This document shows positions 1 to 7,106 of a stretch of DNA of 7,747 nt, one piece after another. The stretch is from contig JAISQU010000355.1 of NCBI GenBank assembly GCA_031274005.1, forward strand, positions 1-7,747, in the 5' to 3' direction. The notes beneath the pieces are model-generated. The model did no database searches and was not told the origin of the DNA. It was given only the letters and a program-made list of their open reading frames with translations. The stretch's first letter is position 1, and each line of letters starts with the position of its first letter. The stretch is from Spirochaetales bacterium (GTDB taxonomy: Bacteria; Spirochaetota; Spirochaetia; DTKZ01). The translations under genes were made by a program, and so were the position numbers.

Positions 1-195
1 TTGAAACCCGTGGGGCGCAAGGGATTGCAGGGGTTTAGCCACGGCGCAGCCGGGGCCGGAGCGATAGCGCAGCCCCGAAAAGCCCGGTTTTTGCATGCAA
101 AAATGCGCGCGAATGATTATGGTTTTCATTTTGGAACCAGCTCCGTTACTTTATAGTTTGTCCGGTTTGAAACTCCTGCCGTTCCGGGGTATTAT
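1..195. repeat. Intergenic region with short G+C-rich repeats and palindrome
   Basis: No convincing gene lies here. The first 80 bases contain the 8-mer GCGCAGCC twice (44-51 and 67-74) and an inverted pair CGGGGC (51-56) / GCCCCG (72-77) that could form a small hairpin. They are followed by a perfect 16-bp palindrome, TTTTTGCATGCAAAAA, at 88-103. This nested arrangement looks like a REP-like dispersed repeat or the remains of a terminator for a gene to the left, but copies elsewhere in the genome cannot be seen from here. Positions 104-195 are more A+T-rich and should hold the promoter of the outer-membrane protein gene. Confidence 0.4.
131..157 (+). promoter_or_regulatory. Weak candidate promoter for the outer-membrane protein gene
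   Basis: TATAGT at 152-157 resembles a -10 box and TTGGAA at 131-136 resembles a -35 box (4 of 6 consensus bases). The spacer is only 15 bp, shorter than the preferred 17. It lies about 40 bases before the first possible start codon. This is the best candidate I can see in the stretch, but it is weak. Confidence 0.22.
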
Positions 196-1767
196 GTGAA
201 CATGCGATTAATCAGGCGCCTGTTGCGCTTTGGTCCGCCTTCGTTGGAAGTCCGGCGGGCTTCTGTGGGGCGCGCGGCCTTACTGCCGGTTCTGCTCATA
301 TTCCTGTGCGCGGGATCCGTTTTTGCCGCCCCTCCTGCTCAGGAAGGAGCGCCGCCCGACGCTGAACCGGCTGTTTATATTATCGAAGAAGTCTTTTTTC
401 AACTGGAAGGCAGAACCCAGCCCCGGATTCTCGAAAAAAAACTCGAAATAAAAAAAGGCGCGCGCTTTAATTCGCGGGAAGAGCTTGAGGCGTATCTTCT
501 TGACAGGGAACTGGTCCTGCACTCCCAAAGGGTACTCGAAACCGGAAGCGTCACCTGCACGGTGGAGGATACCGGCGGCAGCCGCCGTGTACAGGTTTTT
601 GTCGTGGCCGCGGACACCTGGAACATGCTCGGCCTGCCTCATCTGAAGTTCGATTCAAACAAGGGCACTTTTCTGGGCATACGGCTGCGCGACAACAACT
701 TTTTCGGCTCCATGGAGCCCCTGAAACTTGACATAGACTATATCCTCGGCAGCGGGGAAAATTCCAATGGTTTTGAACAGGAATTACAGTTTCTCCTGCC
801 CTTCCGGCTTTTCCGGCATGACTGGCGGCTGCGCGCCCTGGAGAAGGCCGAGTACACAACCGAAAGCAATGGCTGGAAGCTCAAGTCGGAGGCCGGGCTT
901 GCGGTGGATTTTCCTTATAACGAACAAATCTGGACCCTCGAATATGTGCAGGGGTTTTACTACAAGGACGATGACTTTTACGCAGATCACTATTACAATT
1001 CAAGCAAACTCCTGTTTGGTTCGGATTTTACCCTGCCCGCGGAACTTGGGCGGCTGGGCAGCCTCAAATACCGTCCCGATGTTTTTACCCGCGTCAAATA
1101 TAGGCCGGACAAGGATCTTTCGGAAGACCGCCGCGGTACGGAGCCGGGTTTTTCTCACAGGATTTTCGCCTCGCGCATCGACTGGAAGAAAAACTTCCGG
1201 GAAGGCGCCGACCTTTCGGTAACAAACGAGTTTGCCTGGAATCTCAGGGAACATGAGTGGAGAAACGGTGTGCAGTGGGAGGCCGTGGGCCACAAGGCTT
1301 TATCGTTTATGGGCGTATCGGGCCGCCTGTCCGGCTTCTATCAGTTCTTTAAGGAGCGCGGCCCTGAGGATGATGATGAGGTGGGCCAGCCCATCCGCGG
1401 CATCCTCGACGACCGGCTGCGGGGCGACGCCGCCATTTTTCTGAATCTGGATCTTCCCGTAAAAATGTGGGTCTGGTTTCTTGACCCTTATCTCGAAGTT
1501 CACGCCGGCCCCTTCTTCGACGCCGCCCTTGTCAAGCGCAGGGGAGAAGCCTTCAAACTCAGCGAAATGTATTATTCCGCCGGCCTGGAGGTGGTCTGCT
1601 TTCCCGTTTTTCTAAGCCGCAGTATTTATCTGCGGGCCTCCCTGGGCCTTGACCTTGAAGCGTTTTCCGGCGACCGCAAACTGACGGGTTTCGCGCCCCG
1701 CAAAGACGCGGACGGTAAAGAATGGAAGCGCCTTGAAGCCTTTATCGGCTTCGGCCATCACTATTAA
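196..1767 (+). CDS. Outer-membrane beta-barrel protein with N-terminal POTRA-like domain (Omp85/BamA-like)
   Basis: A 523-residue predicted outer-membrane protein. A hydrophobic signal segment spans about residues 28-44, with likely cleavage after SVFA (A44). Residues about 60-140 resemble one POTRA domain: a hydrophobic strand (YIIEEVFFQLEG), the helix-strand pattern L..KLEIKKGARFNSREELE, and a closing strand (RVQVFVVAADTW). From about residue 145 to the end, alternating polar/aromatic strands suggest a barrel. The entry motif LGIRLRDNNFFGS recalls the first barrel strand of Omp85 proteins, and the chain ends in an aromatic residue (FGHHY). BamA has five POTRA domains and TamA three; a single one with a barrel of about 370 residues is a short version. 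The first start is GTG at 196, with ATG at 202 two codons on. The pre-signal leader is unusually long (about 27 residues), so GTG at 265, which would give a compact signal peptide, is an alternative. Neither has a strong ribosome-binding site. Its role could be outer-membrane assembly or export. No direct link to the convergent heme operon is visible. Confidence 0.72.
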   Translation: MNMRLIRRLLRFGPPSLEVRRASVGRAALLPVLLIFLCAGSVFAAPPAQEGAPPDAEPAVYIIEEVFFQLEGRTQPRILEKKLEIKKGARFNSREELEAYLLDRELVLHSQRVLETGSVTCTVEDTGGSRRVQVFVVAADTWNMLGLPHLKFDSNKGTFLGIRLRDNNFFGSMEPLKLDIDYILGSGENSNGFEQELQFLLPFRLFRHDWRLRALEKAEYTTESNGWKLKSEAGLAVDFPYNEQIWTLEYVQGFYYKDDDFYADHYYNSSKLLFGSDFTLPAELGRLGSLKYRPDVFTRVKYRPDKDLSEDRRGTEPGFSHRIFASRIDWKKNFREGADLSVTNEFAWNLREHEWRNGVQWEAVGHKALSFMGVSGRLSGFYQFFKERGPEDDDEVGQPIRGILDDRLRGDAAIFLNLDLPVKMWVWFLDPYLEVHAGPFFDAALVKRRGEAFKLSEMYYSAGLEVVCFPVFLSRSIYLRASLGLDLEAFSGDRKLTGFAPRKDADGKEWKRLEAFIGFGHHY

Positions 1768-3443
1768 CTGCGGGCTTCTTGGTCGGTTTTCACTGTTTTG
1801 ATAACGAAGATAAACAAAAAAAGTTTAACCGCGAAAATCGCCCCGAGGATTATCCACACATGCTTTTTCCCGATAAGCAGGGCGGAAAGCGTCATTATCC
1901 CGAAAACAGAAGCTAAAATGCGGAACTTCCTGCCCGCCGTAAGTCCGCCTCTCCTGCGGTAGTCCTCTATGGGTTTCGCGATAAAGCGCTTACCCATGAG
2001 CCATGCATGAAACCGCCGCGAACTGCGGGCAAAGAGAAACAGGGCCGCGAGAAAAAACGGAGTCGCCGGCAAAAGGGGCAGGACTATTCCGGCAAAGCCC
2101 AGGCCGGTACACACAAGACCCAAAACCGCCGCAGCCGCCCGCAGCGGCGGGAGTTTCCGCAGAAGCCGCTTCTTTACGCCGGAAGCAGCCGCGTTCATTG
2201 CCGCCGCCAGCTCTTCAATAATATACCGGCTCGCGGTATTTGCCCAGAAAAGTCCCTCATCGGTATAACGGTACTCATTCTCATGCAGGCTCAGCATACC
2301 CTTCTCTTCAAGATGCTTCAATATCGCCGCGTAGCTCTCCCGCAGGTCCTCCGCCTCGCCGGCGGCAAAACGCCCGAGCTGGCTGCTGCCGGCGATTTTT
2401 TCGAGTATAACCTGTTCCCGCGAAACAACGCGCCCCATGCGCGATACGGGAAATTCCCAGGGCGGTATGGGCAGCGGCGCGTTGTAATAGACGTAATCGC
2501 CAAGCCTTCCGCCCGCGCCCGTACCCAGGGCAAGAACATCTTTCCAGGTATTTTGTACGCGGATATACTCGTAGCGGTCCCTGCCGGGACGGACAAATTT
2601 TGTGGGGTCAAGGAATTCAAAACCTTTTTCGCGGAAGGCCGCGAGAATTTTCTGAAAAAAAAGTTTTTCCCTGTCCAGCCCGGCGGGGGCCTTGAGCTTG
2701 CCGCCGCGTATGCGTTTGTCCAGGGCTGAGCCTTCCATCAGGATAAGGGCGTACACGCTGGCCCCCGCTATATCAAGGTCAAGGGCCGCCCGGAGTTCCG
2801 CCTCAAGTTCCTCTTCGCTTTGGTCCGGGTAATTGTAAATGAGGTCGATCCCCGTATTTTTGAATCCGGCAATGATTTCGCGTATCCGCAGCGCGGCGCG
2901 GGCGGCCGAACCGTTTCTGCCCAGAAGCCTGCGGGCGCGGTCCTGAAAAGACTGCACCCCTATGCTCAGGCGGTTAACCCCCAGGTCTTTCATAACAGCG
3001 AGTTTCTCGTCGGTAAGCTCGCTTATGGATGTTTCAACGGAAATTTCTGTTTCCGCTGTCAGGGGAAAACTCTCGCGCAGCGCGGACAGGACATCCTTTA
3101 ACTGCCGCGCGGAAAATATTGTCGGCGTTCCCCCTCCGAAATACACAGCAGCGTAGGGCCCGCTCTGAAAGCGCTGCCAGGCGGCCGCCTTTTTTATTTG
3201 CTCCAGAAGCTGCGTATGATAGTCCGCAAGCCTTTTGTCCGCCAGAGAACGCCTCAGATTGCAGAATCCGCAGATTTTTGAACAAAACGGAATATGCAGG
3301 TATATCGCCGCGGGATCCGCGGCGGCTGTGCGGAGAATGCCTTTCAGGTATCCCTTGGCGGACACGCGCGCGGGGAACATTTTATCCAGCCCCGCGGTAA
3401 CCTCGTGGTGGGATCTGAGTCTTTTGTCCAGCGTCAATTCCAT
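1764..3443 (-). CDS. hutW: ChuW/HutW-type radical SAM heme-degrading methyltransferase fused to a DUF454 (YbaN) membrane domain
   Basis: A 559-residue two-part protein. Residues about 45-250 form a radical SAM domain of the HemN/HemW/HutW group: the [4Fe-4S] motif CxxxCxxC is C54, C58 and C61, the SAM-binding GGGTP is 103-107, and NRLSIGVQSF (157-166) and DLIYNYP (200-206) are family signatures. Residues about 260-415 match the HemN-type C-terminal region; LALGTGAGGRLGDYVYYN is typical of HutW/ChuW. Residues about 430-555 are a DUF454/YbaN domain (GFAGIVLPLLPATPFFLAA...FARSS, then two more hydrophobic helices), which should tether the enzyme to the inner membrane. Known ChuW and HmuW enzymes methylate and open the heme ring anaerobically, releasing iron and giving a linear tetrapyrrole (anaerobilin). 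The gene ends a heme-uptake-like operon, overlaps the ATPase gene by 10 bases, and has GGAG 8 bases before its ATG. The alternative HemW is less likely given the context and the C-terminal region. The DUF454 fusion is the odd feature; its function is unknown. Confidence 0.82.
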   Translation of the reverse strand: MELTLDKRLRSHHEVTAGLDKMFPARVSAKGYLKGILRTAAADPAAIYLHIPFCSKICGFCNLRRSLADKRLADYHTQLLEQIKKAAAWQRFQSGPYAAVYFGGGTPTIFSARQLKDVLSALRESFPLTAETEISVETSISELTDEKLAVMKDLGVNRLSIGVQSFQDRARRLLGRNGSAARAALRIREIIAGFKNTGIDLIYNYPDQSEEELEAELRAALDLDIAGASVYALILMEGSALDKRIRGGKLKAPAGLDREKLFFQKILAAFREKGFEFLDPTKFVRPGRDRYEYIRVQNTWKDVLALGTGAGGRLGDYVYYNAPLPIPPWEFPVSRMGRVVSREQVILEKIAGSSQLGRFAAGEAEDLRESYAAILKHLEEKGMLSLHENEYRYTDEGLFWANTASRYIIEELAAAMNAAASGVKKRLLRKLPPLRAAAAVLGLVCTGLGFAGIVLPLLPATPFFLAALFLFARSSRRFHAWLMGKRFIAKPIEDYRRRGGLTAGRKFRILASVFGIMTLSALLIGKKHVWIILGAIFAVKLFLFIFVIKTVKTDQEARS

Positions 3444-4219
3444 GAGCTTTTCTCCGTGAGCCTGGGCGCAACCGCTATGTGTCCGCCGGCTGTCCGCAGT
3501 ATCTCCGCCGTGATGCGAAAAACATCTTCCAGCATCCGCGGGGTAAGTATTTTTTCAGGCGTCTGTATGCCCGCGCACCTGCCCTTATTCAGTATCATGA
3601 TGCGGTCGGCAAAGGCCGCGGCCAGATTTATATCGTGCACAACGGCGAGTACCGTAAGGCCGTCGGTGCGCGTGAGATTTTTTACCAGCGAAAATATTTC
3701 CAGCGCGTGATGTATATCCAGATGGGCCGTCGCCTCATCAAGAATAAGTATGCGGGACTCTTGGGCAAGCGCCCGCGCGAGAAGAACTTTCTGAAACTCG
3801 CCGCCGGACAGGCTCGCTACATCGCGGTCCGCGCACGATTGGAGGTTCAGAATTTTTATAACTTTTTCGATGACACCGCCGCACGGACCCGGCTGCGCGG
3901 ACTGCCTGTGCGCGGCGTAGCATCCCAGTTCCACGGTTTCCCTCACCGTAAGGCCGCCGGTGAGCGCGCTGCGCTGGGGAACAACCGCAACCATACGCGC
4001 GATCTCCGTTCGCCTGAAATCTTTCAGGGAGCGGCCGTTTATCGTTATGCTGCCCTCTCCGTCCAGAAAACCGCATATCCTTTTCATTAAAGTTGTTTTT
4101 CCGCTTCCGTTGGGGCCGAGAACGCAGAAAAACTCCCCCGCCGCGGCCTCGAAATTAATCTCCTCCAGAATTTTCCTCGGGCCGTATGAAATACAGACCC
4201 CCTCGGCCCGAATCATCAC
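3434..4219 (-). CDS. ABC transporter ATP-binding protein, heme/iron-siderophore/cobalamin type (HmuV/FecE-like)
   Basis: A 261-residue cytoplasmic ATPase that powers the importer encoded just upstream. All nucleotide-binding motifs are intact: Walker A GPNGSGKTT (35-43), Q-loop VVPQ (Q82), signature LSGGE (137-141), Walker B ILILDE (157-162), D-loop AHLD (165-168) and the switch histidine in VVHD (H195). Length and sequence fit the FecE/FhuC/HmuV/BtuD family. Two starts are possible: GTG at 4219, which overlaps the permease stop by 4 bases, or ATG at 4216, which shares one base with it as TGATG. GGAG lies 6 bases before the GTG and 9 before the ATG, so both are workable. The substrate cannot be read from the ATPase; heme is inferred from the HutW gene that follows, with siderophore or cobalamin as alternatives. 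Confidence 0.9.
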   Translation of the reverse strand: MMIRAEGVCISYGPRKILEEINFEAAAGEFFCVLGPNGSGKTTLMKRICGFLDGEGSITINGRSLKDFRRTEIARMVAVVPQRSALTGGLTVRETVELGCYAAHRQSAQPGPCGGVIEKVIKILNLQSCADRDVASLSGGEFQKVLLARALAQESRILILDEATAHLDIHHALEIFSLVKNLTRTDGLTVLAVVHDINLAAAFADRIMILNKGRCAGIQTPEKILTPRMLEDVFRITAEILRTAGGHIAVAPRLTEKSSWN

Positions 4220-5232
4220 GCAAGACTCCGCCGTGAGCGCAAAAGCAAAAAAAGAAAGACAGGCGCGCCAACCGCAGAGGTGAGGACTCCCAGGGGAAGC
4301 TCTATGGGCGCCATAACAGTACGCGCCGCGGTATCGGCCAGAAGCAGAAAGAGCGCGCCGCCCAGAGAGGCGAGGGGCACAAGCCGTTTATGGTTCGCGC
4401 CGAAAAGAAGCCGCAGGCAGTGGGGAACGACAAGGCCGACAAATCCTATGACCCCGCCGTATGCCACCGACAGGGCTGTAATAAGGGATGTAACGGCAAG
4501 CAGGATTTTCTTGACGCGTTCTACGTTCATGCCCAGGTACAGGGCTTCTTCCTCTCCTGTAAGAAGAAGATTCAGCTCCCGCGAGAGAAGATTCAGAATG
4601 CCTATACCCGCCAGTACGGGCAGCGCCATAATGCGCAGCTGCTCCCAGCCTATGTTGCCCAGGTAGCCCATAAGCCAGACAAGCACGGAGAAGCCCGCTT
4701 CTCCCGCGCCGTACAAAAGAAAAGAGCCCAGCGCTCCGTAGAGCGCCGAAATGCCTATGCCGAAAAGCAGCAGCAGCGTAACGGAGGTTCCCCGCCCGCG
4801 CCGCGACAGGCTGTACAGGAAGAGCGCCGTTAAAAGCGAAAGCGTGAAAGCCGCCGGCCCGTACCAGTAGGCGGACAATTTCAGCGAAAAAGCCGCAATC
4901 GCTCCCAGTGACGCGCTGGAGGATATGCCGATAATGTACGGGTCCGCCATGGGATTGCGGTATAATGCCTGGAGAGCCGCGCCCGAAGATGCCAGCGCCG
5001 CGCCAACCAGCAAAGAGGCTATGATGCGGGGCAGCCGCAGATTTTCGATAATCACGCGCGTTGTTTCCGCGGGCGGATTCGCGGAAATGCCGAAGCGGCC
5101 GGCAATAATATTCAGGATTTCCGACGGCGGTACGCGCACGGCGCCCATGCCCAGTATCCACGCCGAAAGCGCGCAGATGCTTCCCGCCAGAAGAAAAACC
5201 GCGCTCAGGGTGTGCTTTCTTGAGGTGAGCAT
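4216..5232 (-). CDS. FecCD-family ABC transporter permease (HmuU/BtuC-like)
   Basis: A 338-residue polytopic inner-membrane protein, the usual length for this family, which works as a homodimer with about ten helices per subunit. Family landmarks are in order: LRLPRIIASLLVGAALASSG (65-84), QALYRNPMADPYIIGISSSA (88-107), the ATPase-contacting region with EEEALYLGMNVE (227-238), the strongly conserved GVIGFVGLVVPHCLR (260-274), and the C-terminal ELPLGVLTSAVGAPVFLFLL (311-330). The start codon shares one base with the binding-protein stop (TAATG), so translation is probably coupled; no strong ribosome-binding site is seen. It should form the channel for the ligand delivered by the upstream binding protein. 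Family membership is secure, but heme as substrate is inferred from context. Confidence 0.9.
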   Translation of the reverse strand: MLTSRKHTLSAVFLLAGSICALSAWILGMGAVRVPPSEILNIIAGRFGISANPPAETTRVIIENLRLPRIIASLLVGAALASSGAALQALYRNPMADPYIIGISSSASLGAIAAFSLKLSAYWYGPAAFTLSLLTALFLYSLSRRGRGTSVTLLLLFGIGISALYGALGSFLLYGAGEAGFSVLVWLMGYLGNIGWEQLRIMALPVLAGIGILNLLSRELNLLLTGEEEALYLGMNVERVKKILLAVTSLITALSVAYGGVIGFVGLVVPHCLRLLFGANHKRLVPLASLGGALFLLLADTAARTVMAPIELPLGVLTSAVGAPVFLFLLLRSRRSLA

Positions 5233-6119
5233 TATCTGCGGCCGCCGTAGACAAAATCGTAAAACGCTTCAACGCCCAGAACGATCCGGGGACTTGGACG
5301 CAGATAATATTCCGCGGGCGGCGCCATAAGGTTTCCGTTTTTGACCGCGCGCAGCCTGCTCCAGAATGGATGGTTTTTTAAATCAGCCTGCGAGGCCGCG
5401 GCGCCCATGGCCAGAAAAATATAATCCGGGTCGGCGGCGAGTATTTCTTCCTGCGATATGGCGGGCCGGCTGAAACTGACCTTTGCCAGCGGGTTGCGTA
5501 TGCCCGCGAGATTCAGGACTTCGCCGGGCAGGCTGCCGCCGCCGAAAATCATAATGGGATTAACGGCGTACACGAAAAAACCCGTACTGTTTTGTCCCGG
5601 CGCTTTACGCCGTATCTCTTCGATTCGCAGGGCATACTCATCGGCGGTTTTTCGCGCGGCTTCCTCCGCGCCCAGAAGCCTGCCCAGGGCCTTCATTGTG
5701 CGCAGAATTTCATCCAGCGAGTTCGGGCTGATAAAAGCCGTGGGAATGCCCAGCTTCGCGGCGGCCGCAAGACCCCGTTCGCTCATGGCCGAACCTATGA
5801 CCAGATCCGGCTCAAGGGCGACAAGCGTTTCAAGCGAAACATTGCGGATGCTGCCTACGGAGGTCTTTTCTTTTACCGCCTCCGGCCAGTTCAGGGATGA
5901 CTCGGAAAGGGCAAGGCCGACCACTTTGTCAAACTGCCCTATGATGTATAGGGTTTCCGTCAGGGCCGGCTCCAGGGACACGATTTTTTGTACGGGGTTT
6001 TTCAGGCTGACTGCCTGCCCTCTGTCATCCGTAAAATGCGTTGCGTCGCTTGCTTCAAAAGCCGCGCAGATCCGGCTCAGCGCCGCGAACACGAAAAAGA
6101 CGGCAAGGATTTTTTTCAT
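5232..6119 (-). CDS. Periplasmic binding protein of a heme/iron-complex/cobalamin ABC importer (HmuT/BtuF-like)
   Basis: A 295-residue solute-binding protein. Residues 1-20 form a signal peptide (MKK, a hydrophobic core, then RICAA). Cys18 is preceded by SRI, not a normal lipobox, so I favour a soluble periplasmic protein, although a lipoprotein is not excluded. The mature part fits the class III PBP family (Peripla_BP_2): KIVSLEPALTETLYIIG (45-61), ALEPDLVIGS (101-110), GIPTAFISPNSLDEIL (124-139), AADPDYIFLAMG (228-239) and LRPSPRIVLGVEAF (273-286), the closing motif of these proteins. Heme-binding relatives often ligate iron with tyrosine or histidine; Tyr271/Tyr272 just before LRPSPR are candidates but cannot be proved from sequence. 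It overlaps the flavodoxin gene by 4 bases (ATGA) and the permease gene by 1, so it is part of one operon. Ligand: heme by context; siderophore or cobalamin possible. Confidence 0.87.
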   Translation of the reverse strand: MKKILAVFFVFAALSRICAAFEASDATHFTDDRGQAVSLKNPVQKIVSLEPALTETLYIIGQFDKVVGLALSESSLNWPEAVKEKTSVGSIRNVSLETLVALEPDLVIGSAMSERGLAAAAKLGIPTAFISPNSLDEILRTMKALGRLLGAEEAARKTADEYALRIEEIRRKAPGQNSTGFFVYAVNPIMIFGGGSLPGEVLNLAGIRNPLAKVSFSRPAISQEEILAADPDYIFLAMGAAASQADLKNHPFWSRLRAVKNGNLMAPPAEYYLRPSPRIVLGVEAFYDFVYGGRR

Positions 6120-6634
6120 CGCGGGTTTTCCGGTTCCACGGCGATGTTTTCAAAACAGGCGGCGGCGCGGGCAAGGTCGTTTTCGTCGGGGTGTTTTGCC
6201 GCCTCCTCATGCCGGGCGCGTCTTTCGTCTGTCATTGCGTGGGGATGATCCGCGGGAAAACTTTCAAACATTTTTGTCAGGGCGGGGTCAATTTTCCCCT
6301 GACAGACGAATTCTCTGATGACCGTATTTCTGGGTTCCAGCAGGGCCTTGACGCTGTTCATGCATTTTTTCGCGTGTTCAGAATCGGGCCGGGCCCCCAG
6401 CGTCATAAAAAGGCCGACTTTCTTTTCGCGTATCTTTTTTATGTATTCCAGACTCTGCGCGTCAGCGTTTCCCTTGTCTACCCAGAAACCCAGAGCGATA
6501 AAATCAAAACCCTCCGGGTCCGGCGCGTCCCGCGGGCCGGCAAGCCCGGTTCCCCGGGGCATCGCCGCGTGAATGGCGCGGGCGATTTTTTCTGTATTTC
6601 CTGTGCGGCTGGAATAAACAACAAGAGCTTTCAT
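6116..6634 (-). CDS. Flavodoxin family protein, HmuF/BilS-like
   Basis: A 172-residue flavodoxin-fold protein. The FMN phosphate loop is SSRTGNTEKIA (8-18). Further conserved features of this anaerobe-associated subfamily follow: FDFIALGFWVDKGNAD (43-58), KKVGLFMTLGARPDSEHAKKC (71-91), the CQGKIDP segment (111-117), and a C-terminal tail with PHAMTDERRARHEEAAKHPDENDL (131-154) beyond the classical fold. It differs clearly from the short flavodoxin encoded just upstream. Relatives occur beside tetrapyrrole genes: in Fusobacterium, HmuF reduces the radical SAM enzyme HmuW, and BilS accompanies a bilirubin reductase. By analogy this protein probably feeds electrons to the HutW-like enzyme in the same operon. 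The ATG is preceded by AAAAAGGA (6641-6648), and the 3' end overlaps the binding-protein gene by 4 bases. Fold: confident. Partner: inference. Confidence 0.83.
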   Translation of the reverse strand: MKALVVYSSRTGNTEKIARAIHAAMPRGTGLAGPRDAPDPEGFDFIALGFWVDKGNADAQSLEYIKKIREKKVGLFMTLGARPDSEHAKKCMNSVKALLEPRNTVIREFVCQGKIDPALTKMFESFPADHPHAMTDERRARHEEAAKHPDENDLARAAACFENIAVEPENPR

Positions 6635-6654
6635 GTATGTTCCTTTTTCAGGCT

Positions 6655-7083
6655 TTACGCGCCGGCCAGTTTTTTCCCCAGAGCGGCGCAGGCCTCAAGG
6701 GCGGCGGCGTCGGGGGCGAGCTGCGCGATAACCCCTTCGGCTATCAGTTTGCTGCCCGCGGCCTTCATCCTTTGCGACCAGTCGCGCATCCACTGCCCGT
6801 CGCCCCAGTCGTACGAGCCGAAAAGACCCACGGGCTTGTCCCCGGTTCCTTTTGCGGCAAGTTCCGTGACAAGGGGTTCCATCGCCTCTTCTTCCAGAAT
6901 TTCCGCGCCCATGGCGGGGCAGCCAAGGGCAATCCCGTCCGCGGCCAGAATCTCATCGGGTTTTACCTTTCCCGCTTCCGCGAGAACCGCTTCGCCCCCC
7001 GCGGCCTTCACGCCTTCGGCGACGGCCTGCGCCATGGCGCCGGTATTTCCTGTTCCGCTCCAGTATGCAACACAGATTTTCAT
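6655..7083 (-). CDS. Short-chain flavodoxin
   Basis: A 142-residue single-domain flavodoxin, the typical length of the short-chain class. The FMN phosphate-binding loop is WSGTGNT (8-14). The two loops that sandwich the isoalloxazine ring are recognisable as GCPAMGAEILEEEAMEP (54-70) and GSYDWGDGQWMRDW (89-102). It closely resembles clostridial-type flavodoxins that carry one-electron reducing power in place of ferredoxin when iron is scarce. The start is well supported: AAGGAG sits at 7090-7095, a good distance from the ATG. It lies 32 bases after the DUF2023 gene, with a perfect dyad at 7107-7126 in front of it, and 20 bases before the second flavodoxin gene. Likely role: cytoplasmic electron carrier under iron limitation, perhaps also for the radical SAM enzyme at the operon end. 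Confidence 0.92.
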   Translation of the reverse strand: MKICVAYWSGTGNTGAMAQAVAEGVKAAGGEAVLAEAGKVKPDEILAADGIALGCPAMGAEILEEEAMEPLVTELAAKGTGDKPVGLFGSYDWGDGQWMRDWSQRMKAAGSKLIAEGVIAQLAPDAAALEACAALGKKLAGA

Positions 7084-7106
7084 GATAAACTCCTTAATAG
7101 GTTTGT

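Noticed and set aside
1..153. A frame open from the left edge to a stop at 154-156, as a partial gene end
   Set aside because: It spans the repeat cluster and palindrome, its translation is low-complexity (many Gly, Ala, Arg), and nothing in it is recognisable, so a repeat is more likely than a coding end.
2007..2729. A 240-codon plus-strand open frame opposite the HutW gene
   Set aside because: It is a shadow of the HutW-DUF454 coding sequence, with Arg/Pro/Gln-rich content and no recognisable domain.
1764..3443. Reading the radical SAM gene as coproporphyrinogen oxidase HemN or chaperone HemW
   Set aside because: The signatures are shared, but the GTGAGGRLGDYVYYN region, the position at the end of a heme-type importer operon with an HmuF-like flavodoxin, and the DUF454 fusion favour HutW/ChuW. 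No heme-biosynthesis genes are nearby.
3479..4090. A 203-codon plus-strand open frame opposite the ABC ATPase gene
   Set aside because: It is antisense to an ATPase whose catalytic motifs are all intact, and shows no protein-family features of its own.
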